From Dyella sp. A6 (lineage in GTDB: Bacteria > Pseudomonadota > Gammaproteobacteria > Xanthomonadales > Rhodanobacteraceae): DNA of 64,000 nucleotides. Of this stretch, positions 24,713 to 33,215 are shown piece by piece. The position numbers and the translations under genes were made by a program. Position 1 is the stretch's first letter. Every line of letters starts with the position of its first letter. The notes beneath the pieces were generated by a model, which was not told where the DNA came from, did not search any database, and was given only the letters and a program-made list of their open reading frames with translations. The stretch covers positions 868,001 to 932,000 of the forward strand of contig NZ_CP132911.1 in assembly GCF_036320485.1 (NCBI RefSeq). Direction: 5' to 3'.

Positions 24713-26237
24713 TCTGGACTGGAGTGACGCCGGTCTGGCCGTGCGCGCATGGCTGCTGCTGCTGGCCTTCACCGCCGGCGTGCTGCTGGTGCTGGCGCTG
24801 CGCAGGCCCGCGCGCCGGATTTTCGGTGCGGAATGTGCCTTCCTGCTATGGCTGCTGCCGCTGGTGGCGATGCTTGCCAGCCAGTGGCCCCATGCCGCAT
24901 CACGCTCAGGACTGCCCACGCTGGTCTACGCAATCACCACGGCCGGCGGTGCGCTGGCGTCGCGGCATGACAGCACTGACGCGCTCGTCCAGGGCATCGG
25001 CTGGCTGGGCATCTGGCTGGCTGGTGCCGCGCTGGTCGCCGCACTGATGGTGTCTGCGCAGTGGCGCTATCGACGGCGGCTGGCCGATGCCGAGTGCCTG
25101 ACCGACACGGGCCTGCGCTGGCCGGTCTGGCGCGCGACGCACGACGACCTGGGGCCTGCGCTGATCGGTGCGTGGCGTGCCTGCATCGTGTTGCCGGCCG
25201 ATTTCGAAACGCGCTACGACCCGGTCGAGCAGACCCTGATCCTGGCCCACGAAACGGCGCATGCCCGGCGCGGCGACGGCTGGTGGGCACTGTTCGCGCA
25301 GGTCGTCACGGCGACGTTCTGGTTCCACCCGCTGGCCTGGCTGGCGCTTGCCACGCTGCGTCGCGACCAGGAACTGGCCTGTGATGCGCATGTGCTGCGC
25401 ACGCACGGCAGTCAGCGGCGGCGCTATGCCAATGCCATGTTGAAAACCCAGGCGGTAGCACCGGTCTTGCCGGTGGGCTGCACCTGGTCACCCCGACATC
25501 CACTTTCAGAGCGTATCGCCATGTTGAAACAAGCATCTGTCAGCCGGTCGCGTCGCCGCGTCGGGATCGGCATCGGGTCCATGCTTGCTGTCGCACTCGC
25601 CTGCTCGATCCATGCCACCAGCGCGCCGCTGCGTACGCCTGCATCCGGTGCGGCGATGGCGCAGGAATATCAGCTTGATCTGCGCATCGAGCTGACCAAC
25701 AGCCAGGACCATCGGCAGCATGTCGATCGCTCCACGCTGGCGCTGTGCACCAGGGCCGGGCAGCCGGCTTCCGTTCGCGAAAGCGCTTACGGCGGGCGGA
25801 TTACCGTCACGCCATACCCGGTCGGTGCAACGCGCATCGACCTCATGCTGGTCATGACCGGGAAGGCGTCGGGCGCCAGTACGACACGAACGTTGCAGGC
25901 AAGCCTGGGCAAGACGCTGCATGTGGCGGGCAAGAGCAGCGACGGACAGTACGCGTACCAGTTGGCGATGACGCCACTGGCCGGATGCCCCGCGCGTGCG
26001 CAGGCTGGCGTGCGTCGCGTCGACCTGCGCCTGAAGAACGTCCCGGCGCGGACAGCCGCCGAGGAACTGGCGCGCAAGGCGGACCTGGTGCTGGTCAATC
26101 CCGGGGCGCTGACCACGGCACCGGTCAGCTTCAACTTCGCCGACATGCCGGGCGATCGCGCCATGCATCTGATCGCCCGCGTGGCCGGCATGAAGGCGGT
26201 GATCGACGGGCGACAGGTGCGCTTCGTGCAGCCATAG
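24705..26237 (+). CDS. BlaR1-like M56 membrane metallopeptidase with a C-terminal STN-like domain
   Basis: 510 residues. The N-terminal half has several membrane helices and the M56 zinc site LAHETAHARRGD (HETAH from residue 182), followed by FWFHPLAWLALATLRRDQELACDAHVL. A further membrane helix lies near 285-305. The periplasmic tail has no penicillin-binding SxxK/YxN/KTG layout as in BlaR1. Instead its last ~70 residues (VDLRLKNVPARTAAEELARKADL to VIDGRQVRFV) look like the STN domain of secretins and TonB-dependent transducers. The protein should sense an envelope signal and cleave or release the BlaI-like repressor, whose stop codon it overlaps. Confidence 0.85.
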   Translation: MNSLDWSDAGLAVRAWLLLLAFTAGVLLVLALRRPARRIFGAECAFLLWLLPLVAMLASQWPHAASRSGLPTLVYAITTAGGALASRHDSTDALVQGIGWLGIWLAGAALVAALMVSAQWRYRRRLADAECLTDTGLRWPVWRATHDDLGPALIGAWRACIVLPADFETRYDPVEQTLILAHETAHARRGDGWWALFAQVVTATFWFHPLAWLALATLRRDQELACDAHVLRTHGSQRRRYANAMLKTQAVAPVLPVGCTWSPRHPLSERIAMLKQASVSRSRRRVGIGIGSMLAVALACSIHATSAPLRTPASGAAMAQEYQLDLRIELTNSQDHRQHVDRSTLALCTRAGQPASVRESAYGGRITVTPYPVGATRIDLMLVMTGKASGASTTRTLQASLGKTLHVAGKSSDGQYAYQLAMTPLAGCPARAQAGVRRVDLRLKNVPARTAAEELARKADLVLVNPGALTTAPVSFNFADMPGDRAMHLIARVAGMKAVIDGRQVRFVQP

Positions 26238-26263
26238 TCGATAGGAAGGGTTTGCCGGCGGCG

Positions 26264-26845
26264 TTAGTTCTGGCCGTCGGGCCGCTCGCGTACCGGGTGC
26301 TTGCTGAGCTTGCGTTGCAGGGTGCGACGGTGCATGCCCAGACGGCGCGCAGTTTCGGAGATGTTGCCGTCGCACTCGGTCAACACGCGCTGGATGTGTT
26401 CCCACTCCAGCCGGCGCAGAGCCAGTGGGGCTTCGGGCGCATCGGGCAAGTCGTCGTCGGCCGGGGCCGGGCCGTCGCCGTCGAGCAGGGCGCGTACCAC
26501 CGCATCGGCGTCGACCGGCTTGGCCAGATAGTCGTGCGCGCCACGCTTGATCGCCTCGACCGCGGTGGCGATGGAGGCGTAGCCGGTCAGCAGCAGGATA
26601 CGCATGTCTGGAACCATCGCGTGCAGCTCGGGAATCAGGCGTAGTCCGTTCTCCTCGCCCAGCTTGAGGTCGAGCACGCAGTAGCGCGGTTGATGCCGGC
26701 GGGCCAGCAGGCGAGCCTCTTCGATGCCGCTGGCAGCGATCACTTCGAAGCCGCGCGAACTCAGCGCGCGGGACAGCACACGGGCGAAGGTGGCGTCGTC
26801 GTCGACGATCAGCAGCGGGAGCGGGGACGAGGTGGTGTCGGTCAT
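26264..26845 (-). CDS. RegA/PrrA/ActR-type redox response regulator
   Basis: 193 residues. The receiver has DDDATF, the phosphoacceptor Asp in CVLDLKLGEENGLRL, the Thr of LLLTGYASI and the Lys in HDYLAKPVDADAV. A proline/acid linker near 125-140 leads to a Fis-type helix-turn-helix (HIQRVLTECDGNISETARRLGMHRRTLQRKL), as in RegA/PrrA/ActR. These regulators control respiration, energy and redox-balance genes. Start MTDTTSS at 26845 is the natural beginning. It lies 69 bases after the RegB-like kinase on the same strand, so the pair is probably one operon. Confidence 0.92.
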   Translation of the reverse strand: MTDTTSSPLPLLIVDDDATFARVLSRALSSRGFEVIAASGIEEARLLARRHQPRYCVLDLKLGEENGLRLIPELHAMVPDMRILLLTGYASIATAVEAIKRGAHDYLAKPVDADAVVRALLDGDGPAPADDDLPDAPEAPLALRRLEWEHIQRVLTECDGNISETARRLGMHRRTLQRKLSKHPVRERPDGQN

Positions 26846-26914
26846 CGGAACGGATTCACGGCGGCAATACCTGCCATTTTGCCGGATGCCGCGCATAGAT
26901 GCCCGTCGGCATGC

Positions 26915-28192
26915 TCAGCGGCCGGCCACCGTGGCCAGCGGCAGGCGCAGGCACATCTCGGCGCCATGGTCGGTGTTGCTGGCGGTCAGTTCGCCGTCGA
27001 GGCGCTCCGCGGTGGCCTCGGTCAGGGCCAGGCCGAGGCCCAGCCCGGCCTGTTTGCCGGTCCGGCCCAGCACCGCCGGGGCGCCGGTCGGCGTGAAGCC
27101 GGGGCCGTGGTCGCGCACACGGAATTCCAGCCAGCCTTCACTCCGCCCGACCCGCAACTGCACGGCATGCGAGTCGCACATCGCCGAGGCATCGGCGGCG
27201 TTGTTGAGCAGGTTCAGCAGCGCATGGCGCAGGCCGGGAGGCGTGCGCAGGGCGATATCGTCTAGGCCGTGATCGACCTGCAGCTCCAGCTCGGCTTCCG
27301 GTCGCAGCAACTGGAAGCGTTCCACGCAGCCGTGCAGGAACGCCGCCAGGGTGGCGCGCTCCGGCTCGTGCGACAGCTGTGCCTGGCCGAACGCCACCAT
27401 CTCGCGGAGGATGCCGCGGCAGCGTTCTACCTGGTCCTGCAGCAGGGCCAGGTCCTCGCCCAGTGGGCCGTCGCCGGGATGTTCGCGGCGCATTTCCGGC
27501 AGCAGGGTGAGCATGGTCGACAGCGGCGTGTTCATTTCGTGGGCCGCGCCGGCGGCCTGGGTGGCGATCGCCAGGATGCCCTCATCGCGCAGTCCGCGTT
27601 CGCGTACCCGCTGCACCTCCAGTTGTTGCAGCCGCAGTGCGCGGGCCAGCCGGTAGATGAAGAACCCCAGCAGCAACGCGGTCACCACGAAGTTCACCGC
27701 CATGCCGCCGACATGCAGGGTGAAGCCCTCGGCGTAGGTCGGTATCGGCAGCCGCACGTACCAGCGCAGCAGGAACAGGTAGGCCAGACCGGCAAGTATG
27801 GCGACCGACAGGATCGCACGCACCGACAGGGCGGCGGCGGAGAGCGCGATCGGCACCAGCAGCAGGGTAATGAACGGATTGCTGGCGCCGCCGGTGAAGT
27901 AGAGCAGGTAGCTGAGGACCAGCGTGTCGACCGCGATATGGCCGATGGTTTCCCACTCGCGCAGCGGCCAGGGCTGGTGCAGCCGCCATGCGGCGAACAC
28001 CGCGAATACCGCCAGCAGATCGATGCCGGTCAGCAGGGGTAGCACTGGAATGTCCAGGTGCATGACCCAGGCGCAGACCAGTACCGCGCCGCTCTGCCCG
28101 ACGATGGCGCACAGCCGCAACCAGGTCAGCGAGTGGGTGAGCGCCAGCGGGCCGAAGCGTTGGGGGTGGTTGCGTTGTGGCATGCCACCCAT
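26915..28192 (-). CDS. RegB/PrrB-type redox sensor histidine kinase
   Basis: 425 residues with six membrane helices in the first ~185 residues. The segment YFTGGASNPFITLLL contains GGxxNPF, the conserved quinone-sensing motif of RegB between membrane helices. The H box is AAGAAHEMNTPLSTM, which follows RegB's AHELGTPL. The catalytic domain keeps LLNLLNNAADAS (N box), RDHGPGF (G1) and GKQAGLGLGLAL (G2). RegB monitors the ubiquinone pool and phosphorylates RegA, which is encoded next. The kinase-regulator order here is kinase first. Confidence 0.93.
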   Translation of the reverse strand: MGGMPQRNHPQRFGPLALTHSLTWLRLCAIVGQSGAVLVCAWVMHLDIPVLPLLTGIDLLAVFAVFAAWRLHQPWPLREWETIGHIAVDTLVLSYLLYFTGGASNPFITLLLVPIALSAAALSVRAILSVAILAGLAYLFLLRWYVRLPIPTYAEGFTLHVGGMAVNFVVTALLLGFFIYRLARALRLQQLEVQRVRERGLRDEGILAIATQAAGAAHEMNTPLSTMLTLLPEMRREHPGDGPLGEDLALLQDQVERCRGILREMVAFGQAQLSHEPERATLAAFLHGCVERFQLLRPEAELELQVDHGLDDIALRTPPGLRHALLNLLNNAADASAMCDSHAVQLRVGRSEGWLEFRVRDHGPGFTPTGAPAVLGRTGKQAGLGLGLALTEATAERLDGELTASNTDHGAEMCLRLPLATVAGR

Positions 28193-28203
28193 TCTGCCGC
28201 GTT

Positions 28204-28230
28204 GCGCCCGCCGCGTGTTGCGGCGGGCGC
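28204..28230 (-). terminator. GC hairpin downstream of the POT transporter gene
   Basis: GCGCCCGCCGC and GCGGCGGGCGC form a perfect 11-bp stem around a five-base loop, 10 bases beyond the transporter stop and before the RegB-like start. No U-run is evident, so it may slow or stabilise rather than fully end transcripts. Confidence 0.55.
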
Positions 28231-28240
28231 GAGACGCCGA

Positions 28241-29791
28241 TCAGGGCGTGTTGAATTCCTCGCTGCGCACGGCGGGCAGCGGGTCGTGGTTGGTGGCCAC
28301 ATCGGAATGGCTGGCCGACAGGCGGTTCATCAGCGGCAGCATGGCGATGGCGATGACCGTGCAGGCCAGACCGCCGAAGCCCAGCATGTTGAACAGGTGG
28401 GTGTACACCGGCAGTGATTCCACCGGGTTGTCCAGTCCCTTCGGAATGTGGGCGAAATTGGCCACCACACTGCCCAGATACTGCGAGATGCCGGACGCCA
28501 CGAAGTACGCGCCCATCATGAAGCCACCCATGCGCTCGGGCACGTAGCGGGCGATCATCGCCAGGCCCAGGCCCGACACCAGCAGTTCGCCCAGCGAGTA
28601 CAGGCCGTAGCCCCAGACCATGATCCACGACGACACCTGGCCGTTCACCGCGAAGCGGGCGCCCACGCCGTACATGAAGTAACCGGCCGCCACCGCGGCG
28701 AAGCCCCAGGCGAACTTGGCGGCCACCGACGGGTCCTTGCCGAGCCGGCCCAGCGAGTTGTAGATGAAGACCAGCACCGGGCTCAGCAGCACGATCCAGA
28801 TCGCGTTCAGCGACTGGAACTGTTCCGGGATCCAGGTGAACAGGTGCCAGCCGAACAGGCTGAAGTCGAGGTCGACGTTCTTCTGCGCGAACAGGTTCAG
28901 CGACGTCGACATCTGCTGGTAGAAGATGAAGAAGAAGATGGTCTGCACCACCAGCACCAGTGCCGCGGTCAGGCCGGCGCGCTCGCTTGGATGACTACTG
29001 CGGATCAGGTGAGCAAAGATGCCCAGCACGACGATGCCGGCGGCGTAGACGCAGATGCGTGCCACCAGCTCGTTCTGCAGGATGAAGGCTGACACGAACA
29101 CCAGCACCAGGCCGCTGCCCAGTACGCCGGCAAGGCGCTTCAGGTTCACCCGCTCGTTGTCCGCCGGCGAGCCGATGTGCGCCAGCGTGCGGCTCATCAG
29201 GCTGTAGTTGACAAGACCCAGCAGCAGGCCCACCGCGCAGGTGCCGAAGGCGGTATGCCAGCCCCAGACATCGCCGTAGCGCTGGGCCACGTAGTCGCGG
29301 ATCCACGGCGTCAGCAGCATCGAGATGGTCGAGCCGATGTTCACCGCCATGTAGTAGATGGTGAATGCACTATCGATCTTGGTGTCGTCACCCTCGTAGA
29401 TCTTGCGTACCAGGTTGCCGGCGTTGGGCTTGAAGAAGCCGTTGCCGACGATGATCACGCCCAGCGAGATGTACAGGAAGGTAGCGTTGTCGGTGGGGAT
29501 CCACAGCAGCGCGTAACCCAGCATGAGCACGATCGCGCCCATGCCCATGGTGCGGCGTGTGCCGATCAGCTTGTCGCCGACCCAGCCACCGATCGCCGGC
29601 GTCACGTAGATCAGCGCCGCGGCCGCACCCCACACCAGGTTGGCGCGCGTGTCGACGAAGCCGAGCTTCTTCATCATGTAGGTGACCATCAGCACCTGCA
29701 TGCCGTAGAAGCCGAAGCGCTCCCACATTTCGATCAGGAAGACGGTACTGAACGACCGGGTCTGGGAGACGGGTGGGTTCTGGGTTGCCAT
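28241..29791 (-). CDS. Proton-dependent oligopeptide transporter (POT/PTR2 family)
   Basis: 516 residues with about 14 hydrophobic segments of the major facilitator fold. The POT proton-coupling motif ExxER is present in FLIEMWERFGFYG near the N-terminus, followed by PAIGGWVGDKLIGTRRTM and the FYMAVNIGS-like signature (FTIYYMAVNIGSTISMLLTPW). These define di/tripeptide:H+ symporters of the inner membrane (DtpA/DtpT-like). The gene is monocistronic, divergent from dgkA, with a 225-base spacer that should hold both promoters. Substrate range cannot be narrowed by reading. Confidence 0.95.
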   Translation of the reverse strand: MATQNPPVSQTRSFSTVFLIEMWERFGFYGMQVLMVTYMMKKLGFVDTRANLVWGAAAALIYVTPAIGGWVGDKLIGTRRTMGMGAIVLMLGYALLWIPTDNATFLYISLGVIIVGNGFFKPNAGNLVRKIYEGDDTKIDSAFTIYYMAVNIGSTISMLLTPWIRDYVAQRYGDVWGWHTAFGTCAVGLLLGLVNYSLMSRTLAHIGSPADNERVNLKRLAGVLGSGLVLVFVSAFILQNELVARICVYAAGIVVLGIFAHLIRSSHPSERAGLTAALVLVVQTIFFFIFYQQMSTSLNLFAQKNVDLDFSLFGWHLFTWIPEQFQSLNAIWIVLLSPVLVFIYNSLGRLGKDPSVAAKFAWGFAAVAAGYFMYGVGARFAVNGQVSSWIMVWGYGLYSLGELLVSGLGLAMIARYVPERMGGFMMGAYFVASGISQYLGSVVANFAHIPKGLDNPVESLPVYTHLFNMLGFGGLACTVIAIAMLPLMNRLSASHSDVATNHDPLPAVRSEEFNTP

Positions 29792-30016
29792 TCATCGATT
29801 CCGTGCACGAGTCAAACAACGGCCGCACGAGGCGGCCGGCGAATGTGGCCCTGAACGGCGCCACAACCCTCGAAGCGTACCCTAATCCATGTTAGTGGTT
29901 TCGCTGCGCTGCGACATGATGGCCGCATCGGTGCGCGCCGCTGGCCTGCGACGGCCTTGTGGCATCATGCGCAGCCTGTGTCCTCCACCGCTGGAGGCAG
30001 ATGGAGAGCCCCTGTC

Positions 30017-30391
30017 ATGCCCGGTAGCGGATTTCGCGGCAACCCGCGCCAGCTATGGAACGCTTTCCGCTGGTCGGTCAAGGGTTTGCATGCCGGCTGG
30101 CGGCATGAGGCTTCGTTTCGACTGGAGCTGGGTCTGGCGCTGGTGATGGTGCCGGCGGGTCTCTGGCTGGGCGATGGCGCGCTGGAACGGCTTGCGCTGG
30201 TCGCGCCGATTTTCCTGGTGCTGGCGGCCGAACTGTTGAACTCGGCGGTCGAAGCCGTGGTCGACCTGGTCAGCCCCGGCTTCCAGGACCTTGCCGGACG
30301 CGCCAAGGACATGGGCTCGGCCGCGGTGTTCCTGCTGATGGTGCTGACCGTACTCAGCTGGACCCTGGTGCTGGTCCCCCGCTTTCTTTGA
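30017..30391 (+). CDS. dgkA: Diacylglycerol kinase DgkA
   Basis: 124-residue inner-membrane kinase that recycles diacylglycerol from osmoregulated glucan or lipopolysaccharide decoration to phosphatidate. Three membrane helices are visible. The catalytic signature is LLNSAVEAVVDLVSP, followed by LAGRAKDMGSAAV, with N-terminal Glu in HEASFRLEL as in the family. ATG 30017 follows GGAGAG by 8 bases. Length fits the usual ~120. The lemA gene follows after 71 bases. Confidence 0.95.
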   Translation: MPGSGFRGNPRQLWNAFRWSVKGLHAGWRHEASFRLELGLALVMVPAGLWLGDGALERLALVAPIFLVLAAELLNSAVEAVVDLVSPGFQDLAGRAKDMGSAAVFLLMVLTVLSWTLVLVPRFL

Positions 30392-30462
30392 AACCGACTG
30401 GCGCATTGCGTTGTCACGGTGCGGGTGATGCAATGGCCCCGTCAACGATCAGGAGTGTCGTC

Positions 30463-31086
30463 ATGAAATTTCTTCGCAACCTCGTGCTGTTGTTGCTGGT
30501 CGCCGGTCTTGGCGGCTGCGGCTACAACGCCATGCAGCGGCAGGACGAGGCGGTCAAGGCCGCATGGTCGCAGGTGATCAACCAGTACCAGCGCCGGGCC
30601 GACCTGGTGCCGAACCTGGTCAATACGGTGAAGGGCTACGCCCAGCACGAAGAAAAGGTGCTGACCGAGGTCACCGATGCCCGCGCACGGGTGGGCAGCA
30701 TCCAGGTCACCCCGCAGCTGGCCAGCGATCCGCAGGCATTGGCGAAGTTCCAGGCGGCCCAGGGTGATCTGGGCAACGCGCTGTCGCGGCTGATGGTGGT
30801 CAGCGAGAACTACCCGAACCTCAAGGCCGACGGTCTGTTCCAGAACCTGCAGGCGCAGCTGGAAGGCACAGAGAACCGCATCACGGTGGCGCGGCAGCGC
30901 TACATCGAGGCGGTGCAGCAGTACAACACGCTGATCCGCACCTTCCCCGACAACCTCACCGCCAAGATGTTCGGCTACACGGTGAAGCCGAACTTCACCG
31001 TGGACAATGAAAAGGCCATTTCCACCGCGCCGGTGGTGAATTTCGGCAGCAGCACACCGGCATCCGCCGGCTCGGCTGCCCACTGA
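30463..31086 (+). CDS. LemA family lipoprotein
   Basis: 207 residues with a lipoprotein-like signal (LVLLLLVAGLGGCGYN, Cys near residue 19). The LemA core follows as AVKAAWSQVINQYQRRADLVPNLVNTVKGYAQHE and later a helix with YNTLIRTFPDN. LemA proteins are helical and of unclear function, commonly encoded just before TPM-domain (YgcG-type) genes, as here. AGGAG lies 8 bases before ATG 30463. The stop overlaps the start of the next gene (TGATG), so a lemA-TPM-TPM operon is likely. Confidence 0.92.
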   Translation: MKFLRNLVLLLLVAGLGGCGYNAMQRQDEAVKAAWSQVINQYQRRADLVPNLVNTVKGYAQHEEKVLTEVTDARARVGSIQVTPQLASDPQALAKFQAAQGDLGNALSRLMVVSENYPNLKADGLFQNLQAQLEGTENRITVARQRYIEAVQQYNTLIRTFPDNLTAKMFGYTVKPNFTVDNEKAISTAPVVNFGSSTPASAGSAAH

Positions 31087-31973
31087 TGCACATGCGCCGA
31101 CTGCTGTACCTGCTTGCGCTGATGTTGCTCGCGCCGGCATGGGTACGCGCGGCGGACGTGCCCACGCTGCATCGCCATGTCACCGATCTCACCGGCACGC
31201 TGACCCCGCAGCAGATCGACCAGCTGGATACCAAGCTGGTCGATCTGCAGAAAACCAAGGGCGCCCAGCTGGTGGTGCTGATGGTGGGCAGCACGGGGCA
31301 GCAGGACATCGACAGCTATTCGCTCGATGTCGCCATGCAGAACAAGGTGGGGCGCAAGGGCATCGACGACGGCGTGCTGCTGCTGGTCGTGAAGAACCAG
31401 CACCAGGTGCGTATCGAGGTGGGCGCGGGACTGGAAGGCGCGATTCCCGATGCCGCATGCGCGCGCATCATCCGCGAATACATCGCGCCCAGGTTCCGTA
31501 GCGGCGATTACTTCGGCGGTATCACGGACGCCGTCGGCGCGCTGACCCAGCTGATCGACGGCGAGCCGCTACCGCCGCCGGTCCAGGGCAAGCCGCAGCA
31601 GCAGGGCCCTGGATTCCAGGGCGCGTTCATGATCGGTCTGTTCGTAGCCATCTTCCTGCGCGGCATCCTCGGACGCGCACATGCGCTGGTGCGGGCGCCG
31701 TTGGGCGGGCTGATCATCGGCCTGCTGATGTGGATGCTAGCCTCGGTCGGCATCGGCATTCTCGGCGGCGTGCTCGGTGGCGTGTTCATGCTGCTGCCGG
31801 GTGGCGGTGGCCGTTCGATCGGCGGAGGCGGCTGGGGTGGCTTTGGCGGCTGGGGCGGTGGTGGCGGTTTCGGTGGAGGCGGATTTGGCGGTGGTGGCGG
31901 CTTCGGCGGCGGCGGTGGGTTCTCCGGTGGTGGCGGCAGCTTCAACGGCGGCGGCGCCTCGGGAGGTTGGTGA
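31086..31973 (+). CDS. YgcG-type TPM-domain protein with Gly-rich tail
   Basis: 295 residues. A signal peptide ends near VRAADVP, and the TPM (Psb32/MOLO-1) domain spans about 30-165 with VTDLTGTLTPQQIDQLDTKL, GAQLVVLMVGS and VRIEVGAGLEGAIPDAACARII. Two hydrophobic segments follow near residues 180-240, and the last ~55 residues are almost only Gly with Phe, Trp and Ser. This is the standard architecture of bacterial YgcG partners of LemA. Function is not established; a role in membrane or respiratory complex repair has been suggested for the family. Confidence 0.88.
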   Translation: MHMRRLLYLLALMLLAPAWVRAADVPTLHRHVTDLTGTLTPQQIDQLDTKLVDLQKTKGAQLVVLMVGSTGQQDIDSYSLDVAMQNKVGRKGIDDGVLLLVVKNQHQVRIEVGAGLEGAIPDAACARIIREYIAPRFRSGDYFGGITDAVGALTQLIDGEPLPPPVQGKPQQQGPGFQGAFMIGLFVAIFLRGILGRAHALVRAPLGGLIIGLLMWMLASVGIGILGGVLGGVFMLLPGGGGRSIGGGGWGGFGGWGGGGGFGGGGFGGGGGFGGGGGFSGGGGSFNGGGASGGW

Positions 31974-31974
31974 G

Positions 31975-32478
31975 ATGGGACGACTGCAGCGTCTGTCCGC
32001 CAACCTGTTCAACGACTGGTTCCAGTTGCGCCGGCGTTTTCCGGCCCCCGTGCTGGACGACATCGCGACGGCGATCGCCGAGGGCGAGCTTACGCACAAG
32101 GGCGAGGTCCGCCTTGCGCTGGAATCGCGGCTGGGTCCATGGCCGGTGTTGCATGGTCTTGATGCGCCGACCCGCGCCCGGCACGTTTTCGTCGACCTGC
32201 GTGTGTGGGATACCGAGCACAACAACGGTGTGCTGATCTATGTGCTGATGGCCGAGCGCCGGATCGAAGTAGTGGCCGACCGTGGCATCGCGCAACGCGT
32301 GCAGCCGGACGAATGGAAGACGATGTGCGCACGCATGCAGGAGCATTTTGCCCAGGGTGCATGGCGCGAGGGCGCATTGCGTGGCATTGCCGATGCGCAT
32401 GCCCTGTTGCAGCTGCATTTTCCGGCGGATGGCCAGAGCCGGCTCGACGAGTTGCCGGATCGACCGGTGCTGCTCTGA
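31975..32478 (+). CDS. Second TPM-domain protein, soluble
   Basis: 167 residues without an obvious signal peptide or membrane helix. It shows the second TPM form found next to LemA/YgcG genes: RRRFPAPVLDDIATAIAEGE, RHVFVDLRVWDTEHNNGVLIYVLMAERRIEVVADRGI and WREGALRGIADAHALLQLHFP. ATG 31975 lies just after the stop of the YgcG-type gene with GGAGG 12 bases ahead, so it is the third gene of the lemA operon. Role unknown. Confidence 0.85.
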   Translation: MGRLQRLSANLFNDWFQLRRRFPAPVLDDIATAIAEGELTHKGEVRLALESRLGPWPVLHGLDAPTRARHVFVDLRVWDTEHNNGVLIYVLMAERRIEVVADRGIAQRVQPDEWKTMCARMQEHFAQGAWREGALRGIADAHALLQLHFPADGQSRLDELPDRPVLL

Positions 32479-32540
32479 CCGCTGTTTGTTGCCCGTCCGG
32501 TTTGCGAGTACCGGTGACATCGCAACAACCTCGCCTGTCG

Positions 32541-32583
32541 CGTATCAATCCGGACCGTAACAACCCGGACCGTATCAATCCGG
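32541..32583. repeat. 15-base tandem repeat, almost three copies
   Basis: The unit CGTATCAATCCGGAC is followed by the variant CGTAACAACCCGGAC and a third partial copy CGTATCAATCCGG. It lies in the gap between the convergent TPM and pseudopilin genes and runs into the last codons of the pseudopilin, whose stop is inside the third copy. Confidence 0.8.
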
Positions 32584-33126
32584 GGTAGAGGCGGCGCACG
32601 CGCGTGCTTCGGCTGGCGTGGCCGCGCTGCCGCGCACCCGTCCCGAATTGGCGACCACCACCTTCAGTGCCTGTCCGGGGTTGCCGTGTGCGCAGAACAG
32701 CAGGCTTAGATTGCTGCCGGGGGCCATGCCGTCGGGCCGGAAGTACACGCGTTTGCGGCCCGAGCTGCCAAGGATGATCACATGCGTCGCGACCTGGCCG
32801 ATGCGTAGCGGCGTGTCGTCGGGCTGGCCGTCGCGATCACGGTCCCGGGCCAGCAGCCAGCCGCGATCCCAGTCGGTGTAGTTGCCGCAATGCCGGCCAT
32901 CGATACTGGGGCAGAACAGTGTGCGCACATTTTTTTCGATTGCGGCGGCGCGTGCGAAACGCAGCGCCGCGATGTAGTCGAACTGGGCCGTCTTCAGCTC
33001 CTGCCGGCGGATGAAATGGCTCAACGGCGGAAATGCGACGCCGGCCAGCACGGCCACCAGCACGACCACCATGATCTGTTCGATCAGGGTGAATCCAGCT
33101 TGCCGGCATCCTGGCGCAGCGTTCAC
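32575..33126 (-). CDS. GspH/FimT-family pseudopilin
   Basis: 183 residues with a type IV prepilin signal: short basic leader, cleavage site G-FTLIE (AGFTLIEQIMVVVLVAVLAG) and a hydrophobic helix. The rest fits the GspH/FimT pseudopilin domain: a tract with ARAAAIEKNVRTLFCPS, then WDRGWLLARDRD and RVYFRPDGMAPGSN. Such minor pilins prime type IV pilus or type II pseudopilus assembly and FimT-like members can bind DNA. It stands alone, without other minor pilins beside it. The 3' end lies inside a tandem repeat. Confidence 0.88.
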   Translation of the reverse strand: MNAAPGCRQAGFTLIEQIMVVVLVAVLAGVAFPPLSHFIRRQELKTAQFDYIAALRFARAAAIEKNVRTLFCPSIDGRHCGNYTDWDRGWLLARDRDRDGQPDDTPLRIGQVATHVIILGSSGRKRVYFRPDGMAPGSNLSLLFCAHGNPGQALKVVVANSGRVRGSAATPAEARACAASTPD

Positions 33127-33215
33127 GACACGACTCCCGTGTGTTCGTTCCGGGTCATGCTAGGAAAGACCGGGCGGCGGGGTCTGCCGCCGCACGGTGC
33201 GGGTCATGTCGGAGG

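Noticed and set aside
31800..31970. Gly-codon-rich tract as a DNA repeat or CRISPR-like array
   Set aside because: It codes for the Gly-rich tail that is normal in YgcG-type proteins; there are no regular repeat-spacer units.
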